DNA of 64,000 nucleotides from Algoriphagus sp. Y33 (GCF_014838715.1 NZ_CP061947.1:3782001-3846000); one strand, 5' to 3'. Numbered from the stretch's first letter, positions 8,728 to 16,842 are shown. Numbers and translations are program-made. The notes: a model not told the origin generated them from the sequence alone.

Positions 8728-9963
8728 GTGGAAAAGAGATACAGCAAAGCAGAATACTTTAAGATTGTCCTTGTATTGGGAGCATTGTGCACAATCTCAC
8801 CATTTTCAATCGATATGTACCTTCCGGGTTTTCCTGAGATGGCCAAATCCTTGAATACTCCTATTTCGAATATCCAGCTTTCCCTAACTGCCTATTTGGT
8901 AGGCATTGCGATAGGTCAACTTTTCTATGGACCTCTTTTGGATAAGTACGGACGCAAAAAGCCACTGTACGCAGGACTGGCTATTTATATCCTAGCGTCT
9001 ATCGGCTGCGCGGTATCGCAGTCGGTGGAGAACCTTATCTTCATGAGATTTTTGCAGGCAGTAGGCGGATGCGCGGGAATGGTATCTGCGCAAGCAATCG
9101 TCCGCGATATTTTCCCTGTAGAGAAGACCGCACAAGCCATGTCTTTGCTTGTATTGGTAATAGCAGTTTCCCCTATGATAGCTCCTGCTTTGGGTGGATT
9201 TGTGACTGCGGCGTATGACTGGCACTGGGTTTTTATTATTCTGGCTGCTTTGACTGCTATCATTTGGATAGCTACTGTAATCATACTTCCTGCGGGAGCA
9301 CTTCCTGACAGGGAGGTCTCTTTAAAACCCAAACAGGTTTGGAAAAGCTACCTCAAAGTTCTTGAGAATCGTCAGTTCTTGGTTTATATGCTTGCCGGAG
9401 GAATTGCCGGAGCCGCACCATTTGCCTATATCGCCAGTTCTGCAGACGTATTTATGAACTTATATGGGTTAAGTGAGCATCAATTTGGGTGGATCTTCGC
9501 TATTCTGGCCTTTGCCATGATAGGTTCGACTCAACTGAACCATATCCTATTAAAGCGCTTTTCTTCTCAGCAGATCATTAATTTCTCCCTGCACTACCAG
9601 AGCTTCATGGGATTACTCTTAATTGTGGGTGTTTATTTCAATCTGTTCAATGTGTATTCACTGATAGCGGTTATGTTTATTTTCCTAACCGCACATGGAC
9701 TAAATGGACCCAATACTACTGCGCTTTCCATGGCTCCATTCTCTAGAAATGCCGGATCGGCGTCTGCAATGCTAGGAAGTATGAGAATGGCTATAGGAGG
9801 AATCGTAACTGCCATCGTAAGTTTGTTTCATGCCAGCACTGCATTACCGATGGTTATCGGAATGGGTGTGTGTGCATTTGGAGGATTTATGGTGCTCAAG
9901 ATGGACCAGCAATTACCCGGTACCATCAGTCGCAAGCCAAACACCGAGGTTTTTGCCTCCTAA
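8728..9963 (+). CDS. Bcr/CflA-type MFS drug exporter
   Basis: 411 residues with a twelve-helix MFS pattern. The N-terminus has the DHA1/Bcr signature SPFSIDMYLPGFPEM in helix 1. Motif A (GPLLDKYGRKKPLY) lies between helices 2 and 3, and the proton-linked exporter motif C region falls around SPMIAPALGGF. The family exports bicyclomycin, chloramphenicol or similar compounds by proton antiport at the inner membrane; the substrate here is not predictable. The start is the GTG at 8728, because the next Met is inside helix 1. A stem-loop terminator lies 76 bases downstream. Confidence 0.9.
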   Translation: MEKRYSKAEYFKIVLVLGALCTISPFSIDMYLPGFPEMAKSLNTPISNIQLSLTAYLVGIAIGQLFYGPLLDKYGRKKPLYAGLAIYILASIGCAVSQSVENLIFMRFLQAVGGCAGMVSAQAIVRDIFPVEKTAQAMSLLVLVIAVSPMIAPALGGFVTAAYDWHWVFIILAALTAIIWIATVIILPAGALPDREVSLKPKQVWKSYLKVLENRQFLVYMLAGGIAGAAPFAYIASSADVFMNLYGLSEHQFGWIFAILAFAMIGSTQLNHILLKRFSSQQIINFSLHYQSFMGLLLIVGVYFNLFNVYSLIAVMFIFLTAHGLNGPNTTALSMAPFSRNAGSASAMLGSMRMAIGGIVTAIVSLFHASTALPMVIGMGVCAFGGFMVLKMDQQLPGTISRKPNTEVFAS

Positions 9964-10038
9964 AACTTATAAACTAAAATGAGAGACCTGAGAATTGAAA
10001 ATTCTGAAATTGAGTCAGATCCCTCCCCGTATAAACCA

Positions 10039-10071
10039 GAGACTGTCCCTACCTATGAGACAGCCTCTTTT
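10039..10071 (+). terminator. Intrinsic terminator after the MFS gene, of the GAGRCTGTC hairpin family
   Basis: GAGACTGTC (10039-10047) pairs with GACAGCCTC (10059-10067) through one G-U wobble, leaving an 11-base loop, and TTTT follows. The 3' arm and its flank (TATGAGACAGCCTC) are identical to the outer arm of the much longer hairpin at 34444-34561, so this is the short form of a dispersed element. Confidence 0.7.
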
Positions 10072-10075
10072 CATT

Positions 10076-10354
10076 TTAGTTAAGACTACAGGACTGATTG
10101 ACAGTAATTATTTGAGCGATGGCTCCGAATCTTACCCGTATCAAAGCAGCTCGAGTCTCATCCAGGCTGTTTGCTTTTACAGTTAGTGTGATCTGAGCAT
10201 TTCCAGAACCGGAGACTGGATTGGCAGTAATCCAAGACTCTTCTATTTCAATAGTCCAATTTTGATTACCGGTGATCGACAAGAGTTGGGAATCTTCCTG
10301 AGAACTGTATGGCAATGAGTTTACACCTCTAAAAGTATATAATCCACATTTCTC
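10076..10354 (-). pseudogene. Remnant with a BACON-like domain
   Basis: An open frame of about 92 codons with no ATG; the first possible start is a TTG at 10315, which would give 79 residues. The content SITGNQNWTIEIEESWIT, then NPVSGSGNAQITLTVKANS and a final IITVNQS, follows the BACON domain pattern (xWTI, SWITv, GsGn, vtvxaN, vtQ). BACON domains normally sit near the N-terminus of large Bacteroidota surface proteins, and here nothing follows. There is no signal peptide or lipobox. I read it as the leftover end of a deleted surface protein gene; a genuine small protein is less likely. Confidence 0.45.
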
Positions 10355-10460
10355 TTAAGAGATATAAATGTTTGATAAAGGGGATCCATTAGTTACATAG
10401 TTAGGCAAAAGACCGGAAACCCCCTTCTGACTAGCTTCACATTCGGAAAGGAATAATCCC

Positions 10461-10468
10461 TACTTTTG
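10461..10468 (+). promoter_or_regulatory. Candidate -7 box for the CDF transporter gene
   Basis: TACTTTTG fits TAnnTTTG and ends 23 bases before the ATG at 10492. No clear TTG is seen at the -33 distance. Confidence 0.35.
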
Positions 10469-10491
10469 CCATTCTCTCACAAGTGCAATCC

Positions 10492-11358
10492 ATGAGCAAT
10501 TCAAATCTTGCGATCCGAACGGTTATTTTCAGCATGCTGGGAAATGTTATTCTGGCAGCGATCAAATTTCTCGCAGGCATACTAGGCAATTCATATGCGC
10601 TGATCGCGGATGGAATAGAGTCCGTGGTTGATGTATTCGCTTCTTTGCTGGTTCTCTTCGGATTGAAATACTCTTCAAGACCGGCTGATGATAATCATCC
10701 CTATGGTCATGGAAAAGCCGAGCCGCTGATGACATTTTTGGTGGTAGTATTTCTAATCATCTCGGCAGGTACTATCGCTTGGCAGGCTTTTCTACATATC
10801 ATCTCTCCGCACGAGACACCCAAACCTTTTACATTGATCGTTCTTGCGGGGATCATTACCTGGAAAGAAATCTCTTTTCAGGTGGTAATGTCACGGAGTA
10901 AAAAACTGAAAAGCAGTTCTCTTAAGGCAGAAGCTTGGCATCACCGCAGCGATGCCATTACATCCGTTGCCGCTTTTATAGGCATTACGATTGCAATTTT
11001 CGGCGGAGAAGGATTTGAATCAGCAGATGACTATGCTGCTTTATTCGCTGTAGCTTTCATTCTTTTCAACTGCTACAAAATCTTTCGTCCTGCGCTAGGC
11101 GAAGTCATGGACGAGAACAATTATGAGGAACTAACAGAACAAATCCGACAGGTTTCTTTGACCGTCCCCGGAGTGAAAGGCACAGAAAAATGCTATATCC
11201 GCAAAGCCGGAATGGAATATTACGTCGATTTGCACGCACTGGTTCCTGGAGAACTTACTGTGACCGAAGGACACGCCATTTCTCATGAATTGAAAGACAA
11301 ACTTTGCAAAGTAATTCCCGAACTTGGTAATGTACTGATTCACATAGAGCCCTGCTGA
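10492..11358 (+). CDS. Cation diffusion facilitator family transporter
   Basis: About 288 residues. Six hydrophobic segments and a soluble C-terminal part fit the CDF (cation efflux) family. The paired metal-site motifs are visible: an acidic helix-2 site in ALIADGIESVVDVFAS, HPYGHGKAEPL just after it, and HHRSDAITSVAAFIG in helix 5. The C-terminal domain (residues about 200-288) ends with HIEPC. These proteins move Zn, Fe, Mn or Cd out of the cytoplasm by proton antiport. The Asp/Glu pattern does not by itself fix the metal. A GTG nine bases upstream (10483) is an alternative start. Just downstream lies a decayed chloride channel fragment. Confidence 0.92.
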   Translation: MSNSNLAIRTVIFSMLGNVILAAIKFLAGILGNSYALIADGIESVVDVFASLLVLFGLKYSSRPADDNHPYGHGKAEPLMTFLVVVFLIISAGTIAWQAFLHIISPHETPKPFTLIVLAGIITWKEISFQVVMSRSKKLKSSSLKAEAWHHRSDAITSVAAFIGITIAIFGGEGFESADDYAALFAVAFILFNCYKIFRPALGEVMDENNYEELTEQIRQVSLTVPGVKGTEKCYIRKAGMEYYVDLHALVPGELTVTEGHAISHELKDKLCKVIPELGNVLIHIEPC

Positions 11359-11372
11359 ATAAGATTAAGCCA

Positions 11373-11566
11373 TTTGGGCAAACCAATCTAGCAGGAATCA
11401 ACGCATGCGTCACCTGAACCCAATGAGTACGACTATCTTATTGGCTACCCTTACCGGCTTCAACTACTTCACACCTATACTTTTTGCATGCATGACAGGA
11501 TATCTCCTTGCTCCAAAGATTCCTTTTATAAGTTCTCAAAAGGAAAAATACCCCGCATTGAAATAG
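11373..11566 (+). pseudogene. ClC-type chloride channel remnant (frameshifted fragment)
   Basis: Two neighbouring frames together look like the last membrane helices of a ClC channel. The first frame (11373-11414) reads FGQTNLAGINACVT before a stop, matching the GMAACV segment. The second (about 11420-11566) starts PMSTTILLATLTGFNYFTP and continues PILFACMTGYLLAPK then PFISSQ before a stop, matching the APxTaxLL-TG-PilfA-YLLAPK-Q pattern. About 65 codons remain of a protein usually longer than 400. The ATG at 11423 could in principle give a 47-residue membrane peptide, but decay explains the frame break better. Confidence 0.55.
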
Positions 11567-11665
11567 CTTTTTTGAGCTGAATTTCTTTAAATCTTAAGAG
11601 CAATTCCTTAGAACTTTGGTTACCTTATGGATGAGTAGCTTACAAAATCTTAAACCCAAATAATT

Positions 11666-11962
11666 ATGAATATCCTCAAGAACTTGTCCTTCCATAATGA
11701 TCGCCCATCAGTCTGCCCGATCCAGCGGACAGACAAAACCAACTATTTTGCCATTGGACTGATCCATAACCAAATCCTAAAAAAGCATACTGCAAATAGC
11801 CCATCTTTATTAACCGTACTCCAAGGTGAACTAGCATTTTTCATCAATGGAGAAACACTGCATCTTAAAGAATTTGACACCTACGACATTCCTGTGATGG
11901 TGGAGCACGAGGTGAAAGGTGTAAAAGAAAGAAATGTTTTTACCATTATTCAGGAGAAATAA
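11666..11962 (+). CDS. Small cytoplasmic cupin protein
   Basis: 98 residues with one cupin fold. LLTVLQGELAFFINGETLHL corresponds to the first sheet and FDTYDIPVMVEHEVKG to the second. The usual metal-binding His of motif 1 is weak (KKHTANSPSLLTVLQG), so metal binding is uncertain. Similar short cupins occur widely in Bacteroidota with no assigned role. No signal peptide. It stands alone: the ClC remnant is before it and repeat copy C after it. Confidence 0.72.
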   Translation: MNILKNLSFHNDRPSVCPIQRTDKTNYFAIGLIHNQILKKHTANSPSLLTVLQGELAFFINGETLHLKEFDTYDIPVMVEHEVKGVKERNVFTIIQEK

Positions 11963-12058
11963 GAATGCTGTCTGCTCCTTTGGTGAAGATGCTTTTCAGC
12001 AATGATGCCAGTTACCTTAGTTGCTTTGTTAATCTGGCTAGAAGACCCTTGCCCGACA

Positions 12059-12082
12059 GGCGGGGATGGCAGGAGCCCCGCC
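12059..12082. repeat. GC-rich hairpin inserted in repeat copy C
   Basis: GGCGGGG (12059-12065) and CCCCGCC (12076-12082) form a perfect 7-bp stem with a 10-base loop. The surrounding 45 bases are far more GC-rich than the flanks. In copies A and B the words before and after this block are adjacent, so the block looks inserted. Confidence 0.55.
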
Positions 12083-12097
12083 CCGGCGAGGCAGTGC

Positions 12098-12174
12098 GAA
12101 GCGGCCAAAATCTATAGTTTACCAAGTCCTATATTGCTTTTGCTCCTTTACTTACAGAAAAGCGGATGTATACA
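12098..12174 (+). repeat. Dispersed intergenic repeat, copy C
   Basis: GAAGCGGCC, then TATAGTTTACCAAGTCCTAT, a GCTTT stretch, CTCTTTACT-like bases and AGAAAAGCGGATGTATACA align without large gaps to copy B (29748-29825) and more weakly to copy A (1332-1409). All three copies have the same orientation in the window. Confidence 0.6.
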
Positions 12175-12342
12175 AATTTGAATATGCCTAAAAGGCGGTA
12201 GTAATTCTAACTCCGTCTCTGGATAATTATTCTTATTTCTAACATTGAAAGCACTTCTATGCATCATTTTTAGTAACTTAAAAATCACATCAGCGATAGA
12301 TGCTGAGGTATCTCTCTTTTGGTCAAAAGCTCAAAAAAACCC

Positions 12343-12762
12343 ATGAAAACCCTGTTAACTCTATCTCTTTTTCTCTGCGCTACTTTTGTCTTTGCACAGA
12401 CAGATAAAGAAGTTGCCTCCCAAGTTGAAAAACTCCGCCTGGCATTAATTGATCCCACTGAGGAAAGTCTGAGCGAGCTCAGTTCACCAAGTCTTAGCTA
12501 CGGACACTCAAGCGGAAAAATGGAAAGCCAAGCCCAGTTTATCGAAGCGTTGGTCAGCGGAACATCCGATTTTGCCACAGTTGATTTTCAAGATCAAACG
12601 ATCCAAGTATCGAAAGATATTGCAATAGTCCGACATAATCTAGCCGCCGATGTGCTCGATGGAGGCATCTCAAACTCCATAAAAATCGGCGTAATACTGG
12701 TATGGCAAAAAGAAAAGGGACAGTGGAAACTTATTGCACGGCAAGCGTATAAATTACCCTAA
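12343..12762 (+). CDS. Exported NTF2-like (DUF4440) protein
   Basis: 139 residues from the ATG at 12343; an upstream GTG/TTG-type start at 12319 only adds eight residues before the signal peptide. The leader MKTLLTLSLFLCATFVFAQ ends in a good signal peptidase site. The mature part (about 120 residues) has the cone-shaped NTF2/SnoaL pattern of DUF4440: a first helix with EKLRLALIDP, the LSYGHSSG strand, and a closing VWQKEKGQWKLIARQAY. It is probably periplasmic and may bind a small ligand; no reaction can be named. It lies 25 bases upstream of the response regulator and could share its transcript. Confidence 0.78.
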   Translation: MKTLLTLSLFLCATFVFAQTDKEVASQVEKLRLALIDPTEESLSELSSPSLSYGHSSGKMESQAQFIEALVSGTSDFATVDFQDQTIQVSKDIAIVRHNLAADVLDGGISNSIKIGVILVWQKEKGQWKLIARQAYKLP

Positions 12763-12787
12763 CCCCATCCATTCAAATTAGATTCTT

Positions 12788-13480
12788 TTGAAAAAAATAC
12801 TATTAGTAGAAGACGACCCGAGAGTCTGTAGCTTTATCAACAAAGGGTTGAGTGAAAATGGCTTTGACGTCACAGTTGCAATGGATGGAAAGACAGGCCT
12901 TCAGCTTGCTTTCAGCAATCCGTTCGATTTGTTGATTTTAGATATTATGCTGCCGGTCGTCAATGGACTGGAAGTTTGCCGTCAAGTCAGAGAGCAGGAT
13001 ACATACGTACCTATCTTATTTCTCACAGCCATGGGGAGCACAGAAAATGTGGTGATCGGACTGGAATCAGGAGCTGATGATTACCTTGTGAAGCCGTTTA
13101 AGTTCATCGAGCTGCTGGCACGAATCAAAACTCTGATGAGGCGGGGTGGCAAAGTGGAAGAAGCCGATAGGCAAGACCATGACATTTACCAGTTTGCCGA
13201 TCTGATTTTGGACGATACGGAAAAGTCTGTTTATCGAAATGAAAACGAAGTTTCTCTTACTTCTACCGAGTTTCGCCTCTTGCTAATGTTTTTGAAAAAC
13301 CCCCGAAAGGTGCTGACAAGAGTAGATATGCTTCATGAAGTCTGGGGGGTTAATTTTGACATGGGAACTAATGTAGTCGATGTGTATGTAAATTATCTAC
13401 GGAAGAAACTGGATAAATACGGAGATCAAAAACTTATTCACACAGTAATAGGAATGGGCTATGTACTAAAAGAGTATTAA
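12788..13480 (+). CDS. OmpR/PhoB-family response regulator
   Basis: 230 residues. Receiver domain: acidic pocket E8-D9-D10, phospho-acceptor Asp52 (LLILDIMLPVVNG), Thr80 in LFLTA and Lys102 in YLVKPFKF. The C-terminal winged helix includes LTSTEFRLLLMFLKNP and the recognition helix NVVDVYVNYLRKKLD, followed by the wing hairpin TVIGMGYVL. The start is a TTG; it gives KKILLVEDD immediately, so no other start fits. Its stop codon overlaps the kinase ATG by one base. Likely targets are discussed at 14852-14922. Confidence 0.95.
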   Translation: MKKILLVEDDPRVCSFINKGLSENGFDVTVAMDGKTGLQLAFSNPFDLLILDIMLPVVNGLEVCRQVREQDTYVPILFLTAMGSTENVVIGLESGADDYLVKPFKFIELLARIKTLMRRGGKVEEADRQDHDIYQFADLILDDTEKSVYRNENEVSLTSTEFRLLLMFLKNPRKVLTRVDMLHEVWGVNFDMGTNVVDVYVNYLRKKLDKYGDQKLIHTVIGMGYVLKEY

Positions 13481-14856
13481 TGAAACTCCAAAATAAAATA
13501 ATCTATATACTGCTTACTGCCTTTCTCGGTTACACACTGTTGTTCAGTGGTTTTATCTACTATTCCATTTCAAGATTTGCATTTACTGATTTTTATAAAA
13601 GACTGGAAATACGGGCTATTGCAACAGCTAAAATCGAACTGGAAAAACAAAATGGCAGCGATGTCGTCCAACAGTTGCGACAAGATTATCTTGAACCTCT
13701 AGCAAATGAAAAACTCCTAATCTTAGAAAATATTGACACCAAAAACGTGGTCAGGGACTCGCGGCTCAATGAGTATAACCAGTCTTTTCTAGTAGAAGCA
13801 GTGGAAAAAGGTATCGCTACCTATAGCCATCAAGAAACATTTTACTATGGCACTTTGTACATGACTCCCGATCAAAAAAATCATCTGGTTATTATCTCTG
13901 CTGAAAATTATTTCATCACCCACCACATTGCTTATTTAAGGAATCTCATTTTCACCTCCTTAGCCATTGCTTTTCTTTTGATCGTATTATTCACGGTGAT
14001 GTTTTCGAGGAAAATCATCGAACCAATACAGAGCATCATCCAAAAAACCAAAAAGATAGGTTCCGAAAATCTTCACCTGAGACTGGAAGTCCCTAAAAGT
14101 AATGACTCTGTACGGGAGCTGGCCAAAACGTTCAACGATATGCTGAACAGACTGGAAACCTCTTTTGAGACGCAGAAAAATTTTATCAGCAACGCCTCTC
14201 ACGAGTTAAACACACCGCTCACCTCCATTATTGGCGAGGCGGATGTCTCTCTTTCGAAACTCAGAAAGCCTGAGGAATACATAGAATCACTTCACGCGAT
14301 ATTGGGAGAAGCAGAAAAACTCCAGAAAAAAGTTCAGGCATTGTTGCTGCTTGCCCAAACCGGATTTGACGGAAAGCGGCAGAAGTTCGGTAAAGTACGA
14401 ATGGACCAATTGATTTTGGATGTAAAAGAAACCGTGGAAAAAATCCAATTTAAGAGTAAAATCAGTTTGGACTTTAGCCTATTGCCAGAAAACCCCCTGT
14501 TGCTCAAAGTCTTGGGAAATGAACAGCTACTCCACTTAGCAGTGTCTAATATTGTACTGAATGCCTGCAAATACTCTGATGGCAAACAAGTAAATATTGC
14601 GTTGGCAGTAGTCGATGGTGAGATCATAGTGATCATAAAGGACAACGGAATAGGTATTCCTCCCGGAGAAAAGGAATATATTTTTGATCCGTATTTCAGG
14701 GCTTCTAATACCAAAAATTACGAGGGATATGGTATTGGCCTTCCACTTGCCAGAAACATTGTCCGTATCCACGATGGAGAATTAAGAATAAACTCTATTC
14801 TTGATGAGGGAACCACCGTGGAAATCCGGTTGCCAAAAGGGAATTTCGTTCTCTAA
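13480..14856 (+). CDS. HAMP-containing sensor histidine kinase
   Basis: 458 residues. Membrane helices at about 6-28 and 155-175 bracket a 125-residue extracytoplasmic sensor with no recognised fold. A HAMP linker follows (about 178-230), then the phospho-acceptor His241 in SNASHELNTPLTSI. The ATPase part has an N box (SNIVLNACKYS), G1 (DNGIGIPPGE) and G2 (GYGIGLPLARNI). The topology and the short sensor resemble CusS/ArlS-like kinases, but the signal is unknown. It overlaps the response regulator gene by one base (TAATG), so the two are translationally coupled. Confidence 0.95.
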   Translation: MKLQNKIIYILLTAFLGYTLLFSGFIYYSISRFAFTDFYKRLEIRAIATAKIELEKQNGSDVVQQLRQDYLEPLANEKLLILENIDTKNVVRDSRLNEYNQSFLVEAVEKGIATYSHQETFYYGTLYMTPDQKNHLVIISAENYFITHHIAYLRNLIFTSLAIAFLLIVLFTVMFSRKIIEPIQSIIQKTKKIGSENLHLRLEVPKSNDSVRELAKTFNDMLNRLETSFETQKNFISNASHELNTPLTSIIGEADVSLSKLRKPEEYIESLHAILGEAEKLQKKVQALLLLAQTGFDGKRQKFGKVRMDQLILDVKETVEKIQFKSKISLDFSLLPENPLLLKVLGNEQLLHLAVSNIVLNACKYSDGKQVNIALAVVDGEIIVIIKDNGIGIPPGEKEYIFDPYFRASNTKNYEGYGIGLPLARNIVRIHDGELRINSILDEGTTVEIRLPKGNFVL

Positions 14857-14922
14857 TCACATTCTAATCTCAGGCCACAGATTCTAATCACATCTTAATC
14901 TCGTCCTTACTTCATTCTAATA
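14852..14922 (+). promoter_or_regulatory. Phased TCTAATC heptamers, probable response-regulator operator
   Basis: Heptamers lie at 14852 (TCTAATC), 14863 (TCTAATC), 14883 (TCTAATC), 14894 (CTTAATC) and 14916 (TCTAATA). Offsets from the first are 0, 11, 31, 42 and 64 bases, so every site falls on the same helix face. Seven-base direct repeats at 11-base spacing are how OmpR/PhoB-type dimers bind DNA. The site begins over the kinase stop codon and ends 45 bases before the next gene; TATAATTTC at about 14930 could be its -7 element. Binding by the neighbouring regulator is inference. Confidence 0.6.
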
Positions 14923-14967
14923 AGTCAGATATAATTTCACCACTGTTCACAACAAATAACAGGAATT

Positions 14968-15483
14968 ATGTCGAAGACTATTTTAATACCAACCGACTTT
15001 ACAGTAAAATCTCTCAACCTAGCCAAAATAGCACTTCAAAAAGCACTTGACAACAACGAAAGGATTACTTTAATTCTGGTACATGGGTACTGGATGTCCA
15101 GCTCCATTTCTGATTTGCTCTTCTACTCCAAAAGCAAATTATTAGACAAATTAGAAACTCCGGACTTCAAGGCTAGTTGCAAATTACTGCTAGGGAGATA
15201 TGAAGGTATCATTGAAAAGATGTCTATCGATATTTTTAGCGGAACCAACCAGAATGCATTTGAAAATTATCTGGAAGCCAACAACGTCCAAGGGATTTAC
15301 CTCTCAAAAAACTACAAATTCAAGCTTAAAAGCAGCAACAGCTTTGACCTTACACCTTACTTCATCAAGAGTAAGCTGAATGTTACAGAAGTCAACTGGG
15401 AAGCCGTTCCCTCTATCAGCCAAGAAAGCGGTCAGGATGAACTTGCTGCATTGTTCTTCAATCACGGACAAGTCGCCCATTAA
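14968..15483 (+). CDS. UspA-fold stress-like protein
   Basis: 171 residues. The first strand SKTILIPTDFTVKSLNLAKIAL is the usual UspA opening (ILvPtDFS), and LILVHGYWM is strand 2. The ATP-binding GxxG of the universal stress family is not evident, and the C-terminal half (SKNYKFKLKSSNSFDLTPYF, the later VTEVNWE) is divergent, so it is a distant or non-nucleotide-binding member. It leads a three-gene unit with the lipocalin-like and DUF1275 genes at spacings of 3 and 6 bases. The phased heptamers upstream suggest control by the adjacent two-component system. Confidence 0.65.
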   Translation: MSKTILIPTDFTVKSLNLAKIALQKALDNNERITLILVHGYWMSSSISDLLFYSKSKLLDKLETPDFKASCKLLLGRYEGIIEKMSIDIFSGTNQNAFENYLEANNVQGIYLSKNYKFKLKSSNSFDLTPYFIKSKLNVTEVNWEAVPSISQESGQDELAALFFNHGQVAH

Positions 15484-15486
15484 ACG

Positions 15487-15954
15487 ATGAAACCTAAGCT
15501 AATGTATCCTATCTCGTTCACCTTATTGATAGGAGTATACTTTACCCTTCTTTCTTTTTTGGAAAGCCCGGAAACAAACATCATCGGGGAGTGGAAAGAA
15601 GTATCATGGGAATACGAAAAAATGGATACGTTAGGCTTCAAAAGTGATCGTTTCGATTACATGCTTACAGACCATATCAAAGGTCAAATCAGTAAGAATC
15701 TGATCATCCATGAAGCCGAAATATGGAAGTTTGTATCAGACGAAACCCTGGAAATGAAAGGCAATAATTCTTCCAAATCGCTGCATTGGACGCTTAAAGG
15801 GAGGGGAAATATACTTCAACTCAACGGGGAAAAGAACATAATTGAACATTACCAAATACAAGAACTCAGTTCAGATAAAATGGTCTTATTCTTCAATTTT
15901 GACATGCAGGTACGCGGTATAGTGAAAATGACATTCGAAAGAATCAATGCTTAA
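15487..15954 (+). CDS. Lipocalin-like small protein with N-terminal membrane anchor
   Basis: 155 residues. A hydrophobic stretch at residues 7-25 (PISFTLLIGVYFTLLSFL) could be a signal anchor. The remaining part starts IIGEWKEVSWEYEK, the GxW entry strand of lipocalin-like domains common in Bacteroidota, and finishes with VKMTFERI. No lipobox Cys. It should face the periplasm. I cannot assign a ligand. Its position between the UspA-like and DUF1275 genes, three and six bases apart, marks it as part of one transcript. Confidence 0.6.
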   Translation: MKPKLMYPISFTLLIGVYFTLLSFLESPETNIIGEWKEVSWEYEKMDTLGFKSDRFDYMLTDHIKGQISKNLIIHEAEIWKFVSDETLEMKGNNSSKSLHWTLKGRGNILQLNGEKNIIEHYQIQELSSDKMVLFFNFDMQVRGIVKMTFERINA

Positions 15955-15960
15955 AAAAAC

Positions 15961-16737
15961 ATGATTAGCAAACATATCGATAGAACCAACAAAGAGAATG
16001 TCCAACTTGGCTCGCTTACCGCCTTCTCGGCAGGCATGGTAAACGTGATTTCTGTGATTATTTTCTTTGCGTTCACCTCTAATGTAACCGGGCATTATGC
16101 CATTCTCGCCCAGGAAATTTCCCATGGCAACTGGTATCAGGCACTTGTGGTTTTAGGCTGGATCTTTCTTTTTTTCTTCGGAAATTTCGTTTCAAACATA
16201 ATTGTGATCAATTTCCGAGACCGTAATGCATACCTCGCTCATTCATTACCCCTGGTTATAGAGATAATTTGTCTGCTCGCGGTAGGCACTTATATACAAT
16301 TCTATTATAAAGAGACCCTGTTGGAAACCGAACTGATGGTGAGCACGATGCTCTTTGCCATGGGAATTCAAAACGGGCTTACAGCTACCATTTCCAACTC
16401 AGCAGTCAAGACAACTCACCTCACCGGCCTTACTACTGATCTGGGAATACTTGTATCGCTTTTCACCAAAGAGGAAAACCGGAAAAACCCGGCACTCCGG
16501 AGCAAGTGGAAATTGTTGCTTGCAATTATGGGTTCCTATCTTGCAGGCGGTATATGTGCAGGATACATCTATTTGACCATCGCCTATAACGTATTTTACA
16601 TTGTATGCTTCTTTTTATTGATCGTGATAGGGTACGATTTCTACCGAACCAAGATGAATTATTTGCTTCATAAAAAGCAACCCTATTACAGAAAAACAAT
16701 AAAGAAAACTAACCCTGCTGCTTACGAACTAAACTGA
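15961..16737 (+). CDS. DUF1275 (YoaK-like) membrane protein
   Basis: 258 residues with about six membrane helices. The family pattern is clear: AFSAGMVNVISVI in helix 1, FTSNVTGHYAIL just after it, then FFFGNFVSNI and the second-half MLFAMGIQNGLTATIS with TTHLTGLTTDLGI. The internal repeat of NVTG and HLTG marks the DUF1275 fold. No transport substrate is established for this family. It ends the operon that begins at 14968 and is followed by a strong terminator. Confidence 0.87.
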   Translation: MISKHIDRTNKENVQLGSLTAFSAGMVNVISVIIFFAFTSNVTGHYAILAQEISHGNWYQALVVLGWIFLFFFGNFVSNIIVINFRDRNAYLAHSLPLVIEIICLLAVGTYIQFYYKETLLETELMVSTMLFAMGIQNGLTATISNSAVKTTHLTGLTTDLGILVSLFTKEENRKNPALRSKWKLLLAIMGSYLAGGICAGYIYLTIAYNVFYIVCFFLLIVIGYDFYRTKMNYLLHKKQPYYRKTIKKTNPAAYELN

Positions 16738-16842
16738 TTTGGTAGCATAAAAAGAAGTTATCAATAGCTCCTGATTTTACACTAGGCAGAAGATCAATTA
16801 TCAATCCGCTCATAGTTTCATAATGGTTTGTGTTATACGGAA

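Larger units (their letters stand above)
11963..12342. other. Gene-free interval with repeat copy C and a GC-rich hairpin
   Basis: The 380 bases contain GCAATGATGCCAGT (11999-12012, shared with 29685-29698), the GC-rich hairpin (12059-12082) and repeat copy C (12098-12174). Towards the next gene two TTCTAA words lie 32 bases apart (about 12206 and 12238), weakly like the heptamers at 14852-14922. No protein-coding signal. Confidence 0.5.

Noticed and set aside
11423..11566. A genuine 47-residue membrane peptide
   Set aside because: The ClC-like match continues upstream in another frame, which points to a decayed gene rather than a small protein.
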